Of a stretch of 64,000 nt of DNA, positions 44,011-53,075 are shown piece by piece. Under the pieces are notes generated by a model. It ran no database searches. It was not told where the DNA came from and saw only the letters and a program-made list of their open reading frames with translations. The position numbers were made by a program, and so were the translations under genes. The DNA lies in assembly GCA_025993015.1 (NCBI GenBank), contig DAJPFV010000001.1, positions 868,001 through 932,000 of the forward strand. Reading direction: 5' to 3'. The DNA is from Coriobacteriaceae bacterium. Its GTDB lineage: Bacteria > Actinomycetota > Coriobacteriia > Coriobacteriales > Coriobacteriaceae. The first letter of the stretch is position 1, and each line of letters opens with the position of its first letter.

Positions 44011-45311
44011 TGGGGGTGCGGACGATTTCTTGGACCGCGCCTAGGCGTATCCAAGCTTCCTGCGGTACTCCATCGGGCTCAGCCACCCGAGGGACTTCTT
44101 GATCCGCTCCTCACGATAGTACACGAGGTAGGCCTCGAGCCTTCCCATGAACTCCTCGGCCGTCACGCCCTCCCAGTCCCTGTAGTGGAAGAACTCGTTC
44201 TTGAGGCGCCCGAAGAAGCCCTCGCAGGCCGAGTTGTCCGGGCTGCAGCCCTTCGCGGACATGCTCCTGATCAGGCCGTTCTCCTCGCAGATCCCGATCC
44301 ACTCCGGCCAGCGGTAGTGGCCGCCCCGGTCCGAGTGGATCGTCGTGCGCGCGCCCGCCGGCCTCGCCGCGCAGGCCTTGAGCAGGCTCGAGTTCGCGAG
44401 GCGCTTGTCGGGGTGCAGCCCGATCGACCAGGCGACGGGCATCCCGTCGAAGCAGTCGACGATCGGGCTCAGGTAGACCTTCTCGCCGCCCGGGAGCCTG
44501 AACTCGGTGATGTCGGTGAGCCACAGCCGGTTGGGCTCGTCGGCGTGGAAATTCCTGCTCACGAGGTTCTCCGGCGCCTTGGAGACCTCGCCGGCGTAGG
44601 AGCTGTAGCCCCGGGCGCGCCTCTTGTTGTAGACGACCTCGAGGCCCTCCTCGCGCATCACGCGGGCCACGCGCTTCTCGCTGGCGCGGACCCCCTCGCG
44701 GCGCAGGCGCGCCCAGACGGTGCGGTACCCCCAGCACCCCGAGCCCTCGCGGAAGATGCGCACCACGCGGTCGCGTATGTCGGCGTCGCGGTCGCGCGGC
44801 GCGGCGACGCGGGGCCTCCAGTACTCATAGGAGCTCTTCGATATCCTCAAGAAACCTGTGATCGAGCGGAGGGGCAGGGCGGTCGCCCGCCTCAATCTCT
44901 CGCCGAGCTCGCACTTGCTCCTGTTCGAGATCGAAGCCGGGTCCCACCCTTCCGCTTTTAGGTCGGCCAACACCGCCCTGAGCAGCAGGTTCTCTATCTG
45001 GTCCTCGTTGAGCCCGGCGAGCGGGCCGGTCGCCGGCGGGGCGTAGGTCGACTTGTCGGGGCCCAAGCTGGCCTCCTTCCGTGGCGGTTTCCTCGCCCCG
45101 ATTCTACAGCGCGCCCCGGTGTAGCTGTGCGGGAGGTGCCCCGTCGCCCACTTCTTGGCCGCGCCCACCGAGACCCCCGCGAACTTCGCGGCGGCGGTCG
45201 GCCCCATGCCGTCCTCCGTCGCCAGGAGGAAGAGCTCGACCTTCTCCCTGCTGTACATGCGAACCTCCAGTCCGGACCGCTTCACGGTCCAACTTTCTGT
45301 CCGCACCCCCA
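44011..45311 (-). mobile_element. IS3-family insertion sequence
   Basis: 1301 bp. Terminal inverted repeats start TGGGGGTGCGGAC at both ends (44011 inward; 45311 inward) and continue imperfectly to TTGGACCG. It contains one transposase frame. No clear target duplication is visible. Confidence 0.85.
44041..45258 (-). CDS. IS3-family DDE transposase, single-frame
   Basis: 405 residues. N-terminal HTH (DGMGPTAAAKFAGVSVGAAKKW), HTH_21-like segment (YEYWRP, GCWGYRTVWARLRREG), and rve integrase core with Asp in LWLTDITEF, Asp in IHSDRGGHY and Glu in CEGFFGRLKNEF. Most IS3 elements make OrfAB by frameshifting; here both parts are in one frame. ATG 45258 has GGAGG upstream. It appears intact. Confidence 0.93.
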   Translation of the reverse strand: MYSREKVELFLLATEDGMGPTAAAKFAGVSVGAAKKWATGHLPHSYTGARCRIGARKPPRKEASLGPDKSTYAPPATGPLAGLNEDQIENLLLRAVLADLKAEGWDPASISNRSKCELGERLRRATALPLRSITGFLRISKSSYEYWRPRVAAPRDRDADIRDRVVRIFREGSGCWGYRTVWARLRREGVRASEKRVARVMREEGLEVVYNKRRARGYSSYAGEVSKAPENLVSRNFHADEPNRLWLTDITEFRLPGGEKVYLSPIVDCFDGMPVAWSIGLHPDKRLANSSLLKACAARPAGARTTIHSDRGGHYRWPEWIGICEENGLIRSMSAKGCSPDNSACEGFFGRLKNEFFHYRDWEGVTAEEFMGRLEAYLVYYREERIKKSLGWLSPMEYRRKLGYA

Positions 45312-45353
45312 TTTTAGGAACTATTTCACCGCAACTTATAGATGCGGCGTCGA

Positions 45354-45899
45354 CTAGGACAAATCGTCTTCGTAGGGCATCAGGTCTGCCAAGTAGCCTT
45401 TCTCCTTGAGCATAGCCTCGATCTCGTCGAGGGTTTGCTCGTCCTCTGCCGCAATGCGATGGAAGTGATAGCCGCTCGTCACCGTTAGTAGTGGAAAGCT
45501 CTTGCCGCTCTCGATATCGTGCAGGTAGCGCTCAACATCGCGACGGTTGCGAATGTCCAGATCGGCTGTGATCTTGCCATACACGCGGTGGTTGACGATT
45601 ACATTGAGCACGGCACCGCCCACGTCGACGATACTCGTGAGCTCATCACCTGCCTGCTCCACGCTGTGGCGAACCTTGACCAAGCGCGTGGGCACGGCGG
45701 GGCTGCTGGGGGCCTCCTGCAGCACATAACCACGGTTGGTCGCCACGATATCGTGCCCATCGGCGCGCAGCAGGGCGATGTCTTGCACGACAATCTGGCG
45801 GCTCACACCCACCTCGCGAGCAAGCGCGCTGCCCGAAACGGGCTCCGTGGCCCCCTCGAGCACGCCCATGATGGCACGGCGACGCTCGCGGGCGTCCAT
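45354..45899 (-). CDS. niaR: NiaR niacin-responsive repressor (3H domain)
   Basis: 181 residues. HTH_11 at 1-60 (GSALAREVGVSRQIVVQDIALLRADGHDI); the 3H domain has three conserved His regions (RHSV, VNHRVYG, YHFHRIA) that bind metal. It represses NAD synthesis and uptake genes when niacin is available. It overlaps nadC by one base (TAATG) and ends the nad operon. Confidence 0.93.
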   Translation of the reverse strand: MDARERRRAIMGVLEGATEPVSGSALAREVGVSRQIVVQDIALLRADGHDIVATNRGYVLQEAPSSPAVPTRLVKVRHSVEQAGDELTSIVDVGGAVLNVIVNHRVYGKITADLDIRNRRDVERYLHDIESGKSFPLLTVTSGYHFHRIAAEDEQTLDEIEAMLKEKGYLADLMPYEDDLS

Positions 45900-46759
45900 T
45901 ATTTACCGTCCAGCAGACGCAGGTGCTTGAGCGAGAGGTCGAGAATCGGCGCAGAGTGCGTCAATGCCCCCGAGCTAATAAAGTCAACGCCCAGGTCGGC
46001 GAGCGCGCGGATATTGCTGACATCCACATTACCCGAGCACTCGGTCTTGGCGCGGCCGGCGATAAGCTCAATCGCGGCAGCCATGTCGTCGTGGGTCATG
46101 TTGTCGAACATGATGATATCGGCACCGGCCTCCACGGCCTCGCGTACCATGTCCAAGTTCTCGCACTCAATCTCGACCGTCGTGGTAAACGATGCGTGGG
46201 CACGTGCCATCTCGATCGCACGCGTCACACCACCGGCGGCGTCGATATGGTTGTCCTTAAGCATAACGGCCGTCGACAGGTTGTAGCGGTGGTTGCTGCC
46301 GCCACCGATCTCGACCGCGGCCTTCTCGAAGACGCGCATGCCCGGCGTGGTCTTGCGTGTGTCGACGAGCACGGTCTTGGTGCCCTCGAGCGCCGCGGCC
46401 ATCTGGTGCGTATAGGTGGCGATGCCGCTCATGCGCTGCAGGTAGTTGAGTGCCACGCGCTCGCCCGAAAGCAGCACGCGCGCGTCGCCGCGCACCTGGC
46501 CCACATGGTCGCCGGCGTGCACCTCGTCACCGTCGGCAACATCAAACAGCACCGAGCTCTGCGGATCCAGCAGCTCAAAGGTGCGAGCGAACACGTCCAG
46601 GCCCGCGATGATGCCGTCGGCCTTGGCGATGAGCTCCACCGTGGCGGGACGCGCCGTGGGGCACACGCTCGCCGTGCTCACGTCCTCAAACGTAATGTCC
46701 TCGCGCAGAGCCTGCAGAATCAGATCATCGACGACGAGCTTCATGGTAATGGGATTCAT
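45899..46759 (-). CDS. nadC: Nicotinate-nucleotide pyrophosphorylase (quinolinate phosphoribosyltransferase)
   Basis: 286 residues. QPRTase fold with DTRKTTPGMRVFEKAAVEIGGGSNHRYNL split by the usual conserved Arg/Lys/His residues (text motif DTRKTTPG; KAAVEIGGGSNHR) and DNMTHDD. It converts quinolinate plus PRPP to NaMN. GGAGGAG precedes ATG 46759, 3 bases after nadB. Confidence 0.96.
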   Translation of the reverse strand: MNPITMKLVVDDLILQALREDITFEDVSTASVCPTARPATVELIAKADGIIAGLDVFARTFELLDPQSSVLFDVADGDEVHAGDHVGQVRGDARVLLSGERVALNYLQRMSGIATYTHQMAAALEGTKTVLVDTRKTTPGMRVFEKAAVEIGGGSNHRYNLSTAVMLKDNHIDAAGGVTRAIEMARAHASFTTTVEIECENLDMVREAVEAGADIIMFDNMTHDDMAAAIELIAGRAKTECSGNVDVSNIRALADLGVDFISSGALTHSAPILDLSLKHLRLLDGK

Positions 46760-46762
46760 GGT

Positions 46763-48139
46763 CTACTCCTCCACGGCCTGCGTACCGGCGGCACGGGCCA
46801 AATCATCGATTGCCAGGGAGTCGGCGCTCAGGGCGCGATGACGGCCATCAAGCGCGGGCTCGCCCGCCTGCTCCACGGCAAGCGACTCGCCGGTGCGCAT
46901 ACGCCAAGCGGCGCGACGGCCCCAAACCAGGGACTCGAGCAGACTGTTGGAAGCCAGGCGGTTTTTGCCGTGAACGCCGTTGCAGGCCGTCTCGCCCGCG
47001 GCGTAGAGCTCGGGCATCGAGGTGCGGCCGTCCTTGTCGACCCATACGCCGCCCATAAAGTAGTGCTGCGTAGGCGTGACGGGAATGGGCTCGTCCAGGA
47101 TGTCGCGGCCATCCTCCAGGCAGCGCGCGCGGATATTGGCAAAGTGTCCGGTCACCACGTCGCGATCGACGGGGGCAAAGCTCAGCCATTCGTGCTCGGT
47201 GCCGTCCTGCTTCATCTGCTCGCGGATGGCGGCGGCAACAACGTCGCGCGGCTGCAACTCGTCGGTAAAACGCTCGCCGGCGGCATTGAGCAGAATCGCG
47301 CCCTCGCCGCGGCAGCTTTCGCTGATCAGAAACGTGCGACCCGGCTGCGGCGAGAACAGGCCCGTGGGGTGAATCTGCACGTAGTCCAGGTGCTCCATCG
47401 TGATGCCGTGCTCCTGCGCGATATAGCAGGCGTCACCGGTGAGCTGCGGGTAGTTGGTCGAATGGTCGTACACGCCACCGATACCGCCCGTTGCCCACAG
47501 CGTATGGCGGGCATGGATCTTAAACGGCTTACCGGTATGCACGTCCTTAGCGGCATTTGCCAGCTCGTCGGCGGGGCGAGCTGAATCGTCCTCGTCCACG
47601 GCGACGGCGACGACGCCGGTGCACACCGTGGCGCCATCGCGCTCGGCAGTCAGGATGTCGGTCATGGCAACGTGTTCGAGAATCTGCACGTTGTCCAGTT
47701 TGCGGACAGCCTGGAGCAGCTTGGTCGTAATCTCCTTGCCCGTAATATCGGCATGGAAGGCAATGCGCGGGCGGCTGTGCGCGCCCTCGCGGGTAAAGTC
47801 GAGGCTGCCGTCGGCCTTGCGCTCAAAGTCCACGCCCATGGCCAGCAGGTCGTTGATGACCGAACGGCTCGAGCGGATCATGATGTCGACGCTCTCGCGG
47901 CGGTTCTCGTAATGGCCGGCGTGCATGGTGTCCTCAAAGAAGGCATCGTAGTCAGAACCCTCGGGCAGCACGCAGATGCCGCCCTGCGCGAGCATCGAAT
48001 CGCACTCATCGACGGCGCCCTTGGAGAGCATGATTACGCGCGCGCTCGTCGGCAGATTGAGAGCCGCATACAGGCCCGCCACGCCGCAACCGGCAATGAC
48101 GACGTCACACTCCATATCGGGGTATTGTTTGGTTTCCAC
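46763..48139 (-). CDS. nadB: L-aspartate oxidase
   Basis: 458 residues, starting at GTG 48139 after GAGAGGA; the frame stays open upstream but those codons are not coding-like. FAD-binding GCGVAGLYAALNL, succinate-dehydrogenase-type motifs LAQGG, RIAFHADITGK, YVQIHPTG and ESCRGEGAIL. Shorter than E. coli NadB (about 540) because the C-terminal helical domain is mostly missing, as in other compact forms from anaerobes. Aspartate is oxidised to iminoaspartate for NadA, with fumarate as the likely acceptor without oxygen. Confidence 0.94.
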   Translation of the reverse strand: METKQYPDMECDVVIAGCGVAGLYAALNLPTSARVIMLSKGAVDECDSMLAQGGICVLPEGSDYDAFFEDTMHAGHYENRRESVDIMIRSSRSVINDLLAMGVDFERKADGSLDFTREGAHSRPRIAFHADITGKEITTKLLQAVRKLDNVQILEHVAMTDILTAERDGATVCTGVVAVAVDEDDSARPADELANAAKDVHTGKPFKIHARHTLWATGGIGGVYDHSTNYPQLTGDACYIAQEHGITMEHLDYVQIHPTGLFSPQPGRTFLISESCRGEGAILLNAAGERFTDELQPRDVVAAAIREQMKQDGTEHEWLSFAPVDRDVVTGHFANIRARCLEDGRDILDEPIPVTPTQHYFMGGVWVDKDGRTSMPELYAAGETACNGVHGKNRLASNSLLESLVWGRRAAWRMRTGESLAVEQAGEPALDGRHRALSADSLAIDDLARAAGTQAVEE

Positions 48140-48156
48140 AGGAATCCTCTCCCTTG

Positions 48157-48189
48157 AATGTGACAAAGGGACTGTCCCTTTGTCACATT
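48157..48189. repeat. GGGAC palindrome between nadA and nadB
   Basis: Perfect 16-bp arms AATGTGACAAAGGGAC with a one-base centre. It lies three bases after the nadA stop, inside the operon. Confidence 0.8.
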
Positions 48190-48192
48190 GTT

Positions 48193-49218
48193 TTAGCGCG
48201 CTGCGTACTCGAGCATGCGGTCGAGCGTGAGCTTGGCCTGGTCGGCGGCCTCGTCCGAAACGCCGATCTGCACCTCGCCCTCGCCCGTCTCCAGGCAGCG
48301 CACGAGCTTTTCGAGCGTGATGAGATCCATGTTGACGCAGGTGGGCTGTACCGCGGGGAAGTAGAACTTCTTGCCGGTACCCTGGCAGCGGCGCTCGAGC
48401 TCGTAGAGCACGCCACGGACCGTCACGATAATGAACTCGCTCGCGTCCGACTCCTCGGCGTACTTGATGATGCCGGCGGTGGAGCCGATGTAGTCGGCCT
48501 CGGCCAGGACATCGGCCTTGCACTCGGGGTGCGCCAGCACGAGCGCGTCGGGGTGGGCCTCCGTCGCGTCGACAATCTGCTCGACGGTGATGATGTGATG
48601 GCGCGGGCAGTAGCCGTTGTTGAGGATGACGTGCTTTTGCGGCACCTGCTCGGCTACGAAGCGGCCCAGGTTTTGGTCGGGAATGAACAGGATATGCTGC
48701 TGCGGCAGCTCAGACACGATCTTGACGGCGTTGGAGCTGGTGACGCACACGTCGCTCCAGCTCTTGATCTCGACCGTGGAGTTGACGTAGCAGACGACAG
48801 CCAGGTCGTCACCATACTCGGCGCGGGCGGCGTCGACCGTCTCGCGCTTGACCATGTGAGCCATGGGGCAGTCCGCGCCCGGCTCGGGCAGCAGCACGGT
48901 CTTAGTGGGATTGAGCAGTTTGGCGCTCTCGCCCATAAACTCCACGCCGCACAGCACGATGGTCTGCTGCGGCAGGCTTTTAGCGAGCTTAGCCAGGTAG
49001 AAGCTGTCGCCGACGTAATCAGCCACGGCCTGCACCTCGGGCGCCACGTAATAGTGCGCCAGGATCACCGCGTCGCGTTGGATTTTTAGTTGCTGAATGG
49101 CCTCGACGAGCTCTGCGGGCACCAGTGCCGCGCGCTCCGTTGCCGTCGTTGCCGATGCCAGGCCGGCCGCGATATCGCGTGCAAGCTCCGACGCATCCAT
49201 GTTCGCGCTCTGTGCCAT
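48193..49218 (-). CDS. nadA: Quinolinate synthase A
   Basis: 341 residues. NadA triplicate fold with the [4Fe-4S] Cys in VLCGVEFMGES, DVCVTSSNA and VQPTCVNMDL regions, and DQNLGRFV. It condenses iminoaspartate with DHAP to quinolinate. ATG 49218 follows GAGGGG. First gene of nadA-nadB-nadC-niaR. Confidence 0.95.
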   Translation of the reverse strand: MAQSANMDASELARDIAAGLASATTATERAALVPAELVEAIQQLKIQRDAVILAHYYVAPEVQAVADYVGDSFYLAKLAKSLPQQTIVLCGVEFMGESAKLLNPTKTVLLPEPGADCPMAHMVKRETVDAARAEYGDDLAVVCYVNSTVEIKSWSDVCVTSSNAVKIVSELPQQHILFIPDQNLGRFVAEQVPQKHVILNNGYCPRHHIITVEQIVDATEAHPDALVLAHPECKADVLAEADYIGSTAGIIKYAEESDASEFIIVTVRGVLYELERRCQGTGKKFYFPAVQPTCVNMDLITLEKLVRCLETGEGEVQIGVSDEAADQAKLTLDRMLEYAAR

Positions 49219-49260
49219 CAAGGCCCCTCTCTTTTGGCGAATCTTGGGGCTTTAGTATGA

Positions 49261-49302
49261 CACCTAGGTTTACAGCTGACAAGACAGCTGTAAACCTAGG
49301 TG
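49261..49302 (-). promoter_or_regulatory. Candidate NiaR operator upstream of nadA
   Basis: Perfect 18-bp arms CACCTAGGTTTACAGCTG with a 6-base loop, 43 bases before nadA. Position and palindromy fit autoregulation of the operon by NiaR. It could alternatively form an mRNA hairpin in the leader. Confidence 0.55.
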
Positions 49303-49511
49303 TAAAGTTGAAATAAAGATTCGATCTTGGGTCGGGTCCATTTTCGAACTGGCAAGCTGAGAATAGCCGAGCTCTCGATAGCGCAGGAGGCATCTTTCGC
49401 CACCGCAATACCGCTCGGCGCGAGTTGCGCGACGTGGGGCGCAAATGGGACACGCCTCCGCGAGCGGTCCGCACCCAATGTGGCAAAATCGAACTACTAA
49501 GGGGGCTCAGA

Positions 49512-50234
49512 ATGCTCAAGATTATTGCCTGCGACGACGACGTCGCTTTTCTAGATAGACTGCACCGGATGATCGACCGTTGGTCGAGCGAGACGGACAC
49601 GGCGGTCGATGTTGCGCTCGTCACGCGCGGCGAGGACCTGCTGGCCCGCCATGCCGCATCGCGCGCCGACATCATCCTGCTCGACATGATCATGCCGCTC
49701 GTCAACGGCATGGACACCGCGCGCGAATTGCGCCAGGCCGATACCGCCGTGCGCCTGGTGTTCCCCACCTCGTCGCCCGAGTTCGCACTGGAGTCCTACG
49801 AGGTCCGTGCCTTCGACTATCTGCTCAAGCCCGTGACTTACGAACGCCTGGCGCAGTTGCTCGACGAGCTTTCGAGCATGCGCCCGGCGGCAACCGACGA
49901 GCTCGTGATCAAAACGTCCTTTGGCTACCACGCCCTGCGCCTGTCCGACATCGAATATGCCGAGGCGCGCAACAAGCACGTGGTCTTCCACCTGCGCGAC
50001 GGACGCGATATCGAAGCACTCGAGTCGTTCCGCAGCGTCGAGGACCGCTTGGAGCAAAACGCAGGCTTCTTTAAATGCCACCGCAGCTACCAGGTCAACC
50101 TGCGCAATATCGATCACTTTGACCGCACGGACATCGTCATGCGCTCGGGTGCGTGCATCCCGCTTTCGCGCAGCTGCAAGCAGGGATTCCAAGACGCCTA
50201 CTTTGCGGTGCGCTTTGGGGGTGGGAGACACTGA
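49512..50234 (+). CDS. LytTR-family response regulator (AgrA-like)
   Basis: 240 residues. Receiver domain 1-120 with acidic pocket CDDD and phospho-acceptor Asp58 (ILLDMIMPL), Lys in LLKPVTYE. LytTR DNA-binding domain at about 140-235 (FFKCHRSYQVNLRNI). GGGGG precedes ATG 49512. It overlaps the sensor gene by one base (TGATG). Confidence 0.93.
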   Translation: MLKIIACDDDVAFLDRLHRMIDRWSSETDTAVDVALVTRGEDLLARHAASRADIILLDMIMPLVNGMDTARELRQADTAVRLVFPTSSPEFALESYEVRAFDYLLKPVTYERLAQLLDELSSMRPAATDELVIKTSFGYHALRLSDIEYAEARNKHVVFHLRDGRDIEALESFRSVEDRLEQNAGFFKCHRSYQVNLRNIDHFDRTDIVMRSGACIPLSRSCKQGFQDAYFAVRFGGGRH

Positions 50235-51511
50235 TGGTCTCCTCGGTCGAAATGGTCCTTTGGGCAATCCACCACGCCACGACGCTGCTCTTTGGCGTCT
50301 TTGCCTCGGCGGCGCTGTGCGGTGTCGAGATCAACCGGCGTCATGCGCTTGAGCTGCTGGGGGTCGGCGTCGTGACCGGTGCCGCCTTCTCGATCGCCAA
50401 TGCCGTCGGCGGCGAGCTTTTTGCCCGCCAGGTATATCCACTCGTCGTGCATCTGCCGCTCGTCATCTATTTGTGCGCGCGCTACCGCCTGAGCCCGCTG
50501 CTTGCCGTGCTCGGCATTACGAGTGCCTATCTGAGCTGCCAGTTCAGCAATTGGATGGGCATCGCCGCATTTGCCGCAACCGATTCTCAGATCGCGTACT
50601 ATCTGGCGCGCATCGCGACCACACTCGCCGTCTTTGCCGTCCTGTTGCATTGGGCCGGCGACATCGGTCCACGCTTGGCGATTAAAAGCACCACCGAGCT
50701 GGGCATCCTTTTAATCCTGCCGCTCGTCTATTACGTCTTTGACTATGCCACCAACGTCTACACCACGCTGTTCCACTCGGGCTCGGTGGTAACGGTTGAG
50801 TTTTTGGCATTTGCGCTCTGTGCCTTCTATCTTATGTTTCTTGCCGTTTACCTGCGCGAATACGAAGAAAAGGAAACCGCCGAGCGAGAGCGCTGGATGC
50901 TCGAAACCCGCGACAACGCCGCCATCAAAGAGCTCGAGGCTTGGCGTCAATCTGGGCGCGAGCTGTCGATTCTTCGCCACGATATGCGCCACTTCCTACG
51001 CGGCCTGGCCGCTTTAATTGAGGAGGGCCACACCGACGAGGCGCTCAAACGCATCGATGAACTCTGCGAAGCCGGCGATCGCACCGCCGTACGCCGCTTC
51101 TGCGCCAACGAGACCGTAAACATCGCGCTTTCGTCATTTAACTCGGATATCAATAGAAACGGCATTACCGCCAACCTGCGCGCCGCCGTACCCGAAACCA
51201 TCCACGTAGGTGACGCCGACCTGTTTAGCGTGCTCTCAAATGCCTTGGAAAACGCTATCACCGCCGCAAGCGCCGCACCCCAAGGAAAGCGATTCGTCGA
51301 CTTTGACCTGCGATTAGAGGACGGCCAGCTGCTGCTGTTAGTTTCCAACACGTTTGACCGCGCGCCGCGCATGGTCGATGGCATGCCCGTGACCCGGCAT
51401 GCGGGCCACGGCTTTGGCACCAGGAGCATCAAACTTGCCGTGGAGCGCATGAACGGCAACTGCCAGTTCCGCATTAACGGCGATCGGTTTGAGCTGCGTG
51501 CCGTGATGTAG
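50234..51511 (+). CDS. GHKL sensor histidine kinase (AgrC-like)
   Basis: 425 residues. Six or seven membrane helices in residues 1-215, then a DHp segment with LRHDMRHFL (phospho-acceptor His249) and a GHKL ATPase with the N box SNALENAI and G box GHGFGTRSI. Such kinases often sense peptides; no AgrD-like peptide or AgrB processing gene is visible here. It pairs with the preceding LytTR regulator. Confidence 0.92.
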   Translation: MVSSVEMVLWAIHHATTLLFGVFASAALCGVEINRRHALELLGVGVVTGAAFSIANAVGGELFARQVYPLVVHLPLVIYLCARYRLSPLLAVLGITSAYLSCQFSNWMGIAAFAATDSQIAYYLARIATTLAVFAVLLHWAGDIGPRLAIKSTTELGILLILPLVYYVFDYATNVYTTLFHSGSVVTVEFLAFALCAFYLMFLAVYLREYEEKETAERERWMLETRDNAAIKELEAWRQSGRELSILRHDMRHFLRGLAALIEEGHTDEALKRIDELCEAGDRTAVRRFCANETVNIALSSFNSDINRNGITANLRAAVPETIHVGDADLFSVLSNALENAITAASAAPQGKRFVDFDLRLEDGQLLLLVSNTFDRAPRMVDGMPVTRHAGHGFGTRSIKLAVERMNGNCQFRINGDRFELRAVM

Positions 51512-51571
51512 GGACGCGACAAGCTGCCGGCATGCTCGGCCCGCCGGGGCCACCTTGCCAGCGCCGGTCCG

Positions 51572-52141
51572 CTACAGCGGCGCGGCGGCCGGAGTCAGCT
51601 GTTTAATGTAGGCCCACATGCGCTGCTTGGCGGCCTTGTCGGTGAGCGCCGCCTCAAAGCCGTCGAGCGCGAGCACGCGGCGCCCTTGCACATGGGCGAC
51701 CAGGCCGGGCTTGAGCATGGCGGTGTCGAAGTCGTCGATCGCCACGAGCATATCGGCATAGGTCTCGCGCATGGTATCGGCCGCACGATCATCCAGCAAC
51801 AGCACCGCCTCGGGGTCCAGCGCCTCGAGCGCCTCGCGGAACAGCTCGCACGGCAGGGCATGGCCCACCGCCACCGTTCCGTCGCCCGCACCGGCGACGC
51901 TTGCCAGCACGCAAAAATCCTCGGGCGCATAACCGATGGCCCCGAGCGCCTTACGCAGCGCCGCGCCATCCGCGCCTGCGGCAAGCTCGCCGCCCGAGCG
52001 CTCGGCCTCATCCAAATCGCCTTTTACCAGCACAATCGGCGAGCACGCGTTGCCTGCGATGCGCACGCCACGACCCGCAAGCGATGCGAGCTCCTGCTCG
52101 GCCGCCTGGGCGATGGCTTCTTTTTTCTGGCTTTGTGACAT
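51572..52141 (-). CDS. Hypothetical protein, possibly uracil-DNA-glycosylase-like fold
   Basis: 189 residues. N-terminal helix rich in Ala/Gln, then VRIAGNACSPIVLVKGDLDE, GYAPEDFCVLASVAG and LDPEAVLLLDDRAADTMRETY, a pattern reminiscent of the DnaE-linked UDG-like family but without a clear catalytic motif. I cannot assign a function. ATG 52141 is about ten bases from GGAGAG. It converges with the sensor kinase gene. Confidence 0.65.
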   Translation of the reverse strand: MSQSQKKEAIAQAAEQELASLAGRGVRIAGNACSPIVLVKGDLDEAERSGGELAAGADGAALRKALGAIGYAPEDFCVLASVAGAGDGTVAVGHALPCELFREALEALDPEAVLLLDDRAADTMRETYADMLVAIDDFDTAMLKPGLVAHVQGRRVLALDGFEAALTDKAAKQRMWAYIKQLTPAAAPL

Positions 52142-52283
52142 AGGTATGCGCTCTCCAATCGTTTGCGTGGGCACCATTATATAAAAGAGCCGCCCGCGAG
52201 TGGTTGCTTTGCGGGCCGCTGGGTATAAGCACGGTCGTACTGAGTTTTACGCGGCCGAGCCGCGTCGCATTATGGAGGTCACC

Positions 52284-52604
52284 ATGGCTGACATTAAGCA
52301 GATTACCCCCGAGAACTTCGACGCCACCGTCAACGGCAGCCTTCCCGTGCTGGTCGATTTTTGGGCTCCCTGGTGTGGGCCCTGCCGTTCGCTGTCGCCC
52401 ATCGTTGACGAGGTTGCCGATGAGCTGGCGGGCAAGCTTGCCGTTGCCAAATGCAACGTCGACGACAACCAGGACCTGGCCATGAAGTATGGCGTCATGA
52501 GCATCCCCACGCTGATTGTGTTTAAGAACGGCGAGGAGATTGACCGCTCGGTTGGCGCTCTGCCCAAGGCGAGGCTGCAGGCGCTGCTGGAGAAGCATCT
52601 GTAA
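52284..52604 (+). CDS. trxA: Thioredoxin
   Basis: 106 residues, with FWAPWCGPC active site (Cys31, Cys34), cis-Pro in MSIPTLIVFKNG. GGAGG lies five bases before ATG 52284. General dithiol reductant. Ends at a strong terminator. Confidence 0.97.
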   Translation: MADIKQITPENFDATVNGSLPVLVDFWAPWCGPCRSLSPIVDEVADELAGKLAVAKCNVDDNQDLAMKYGVMSIPTLIVFKNGEEIDRSVGALPKARLQALLEKHL

Positions 52605-52715
52605 TACGCTTGTTACTTACCCGCCGTCCATGAGCGCTTTTGCACCGCTCGCCGGACTGCCGGGCGCGGCGCGGACGACCACGGATAGTATGGTAGTTAC
52701 AAACAGCCCCCAGTG

Positions 52716-52748
52716 AACGGGTGCGAGTCACACAGACTCGCACCCGTT
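52716..52748 (+). terminator. Intrinsic terminator after trxA
   Basis: 14-bp perfect stem AACGGGTGCGAGTC with its complement, 5-base loop, followed by TTCTT. Confidence 0.9.
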
Positions 52749-52825
52749 TTCTTATGCAGCTGCGCACAGAGCGGGCGTAGTAAAATCTGAACCACTGAAC
52801 TGCCCCATACAAAAGGAGATTTTCC

Positions 52826-53074
52826 ATGCATGATGTTGGAATGAACATGAGCCAGCTTGCCATGAGCGTCAAGCAGGTCGACGACACCATCGAGCTCGCT
52901 CACGAGTGGAGCCATCAGCTGCTGCATGCGACCGAGAACTTTGACATGGAGCGTATTGGCGCCAAGCTCGAGGCCGCCATGGCTGCGCTGCACGAGGCGC
53001 ATGACGCGCTCGAGGGCTACGAGGACGCCATCGAGGCCGACCATAACTCCGTCGGCTCCGTGAAGCTGGTGTAG
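52826..53074 (+). CDS. Small helical protein upstream of nikR
   Basis: 82 residues, predicted mostly helical (QVDDTIELAHEWSHQLLHATENF, EAAMAALHEAHDALEGYEDA), with seven His. AAGGAG precedes ATG 52826. Its stop is one base before the nikR GTG, so the two are co-translated and it probably belongs to nickel homeostasis. I know no family for it. Confidence 0.75.
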   Translation: MHDVGMNMSQLAMSVKQVDDTIELAHEWSHQLLHATENFDMERIGAKLEAAMAALHEAHDALEGYEDAIEADHNSVGSVKLV

Positions 53075-53075
53075 C

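Larger units (their letters stand above)
43968..45336. repeat. Palindromic repeat split by the IS element
   Basis: Left half AGTTGCGGTGGAATAGTTCC (43968-43987) and right half GGAACTATTTCACCGCAACT (45317-45336) are inverted complements with one mismatch and lie just outside the IS ends. An intact relative (arm TAAGTTGCGGTGAAATAGGG) is at 59793-59863. Confidence 0.75.

Noticed and set aside
49261..49302. Riboswitch in the nadA leader
   Set aside because: Only a simple perfect palindrome is present, with no multi-helix junction, and niaR in the operon explains it better as an operator.
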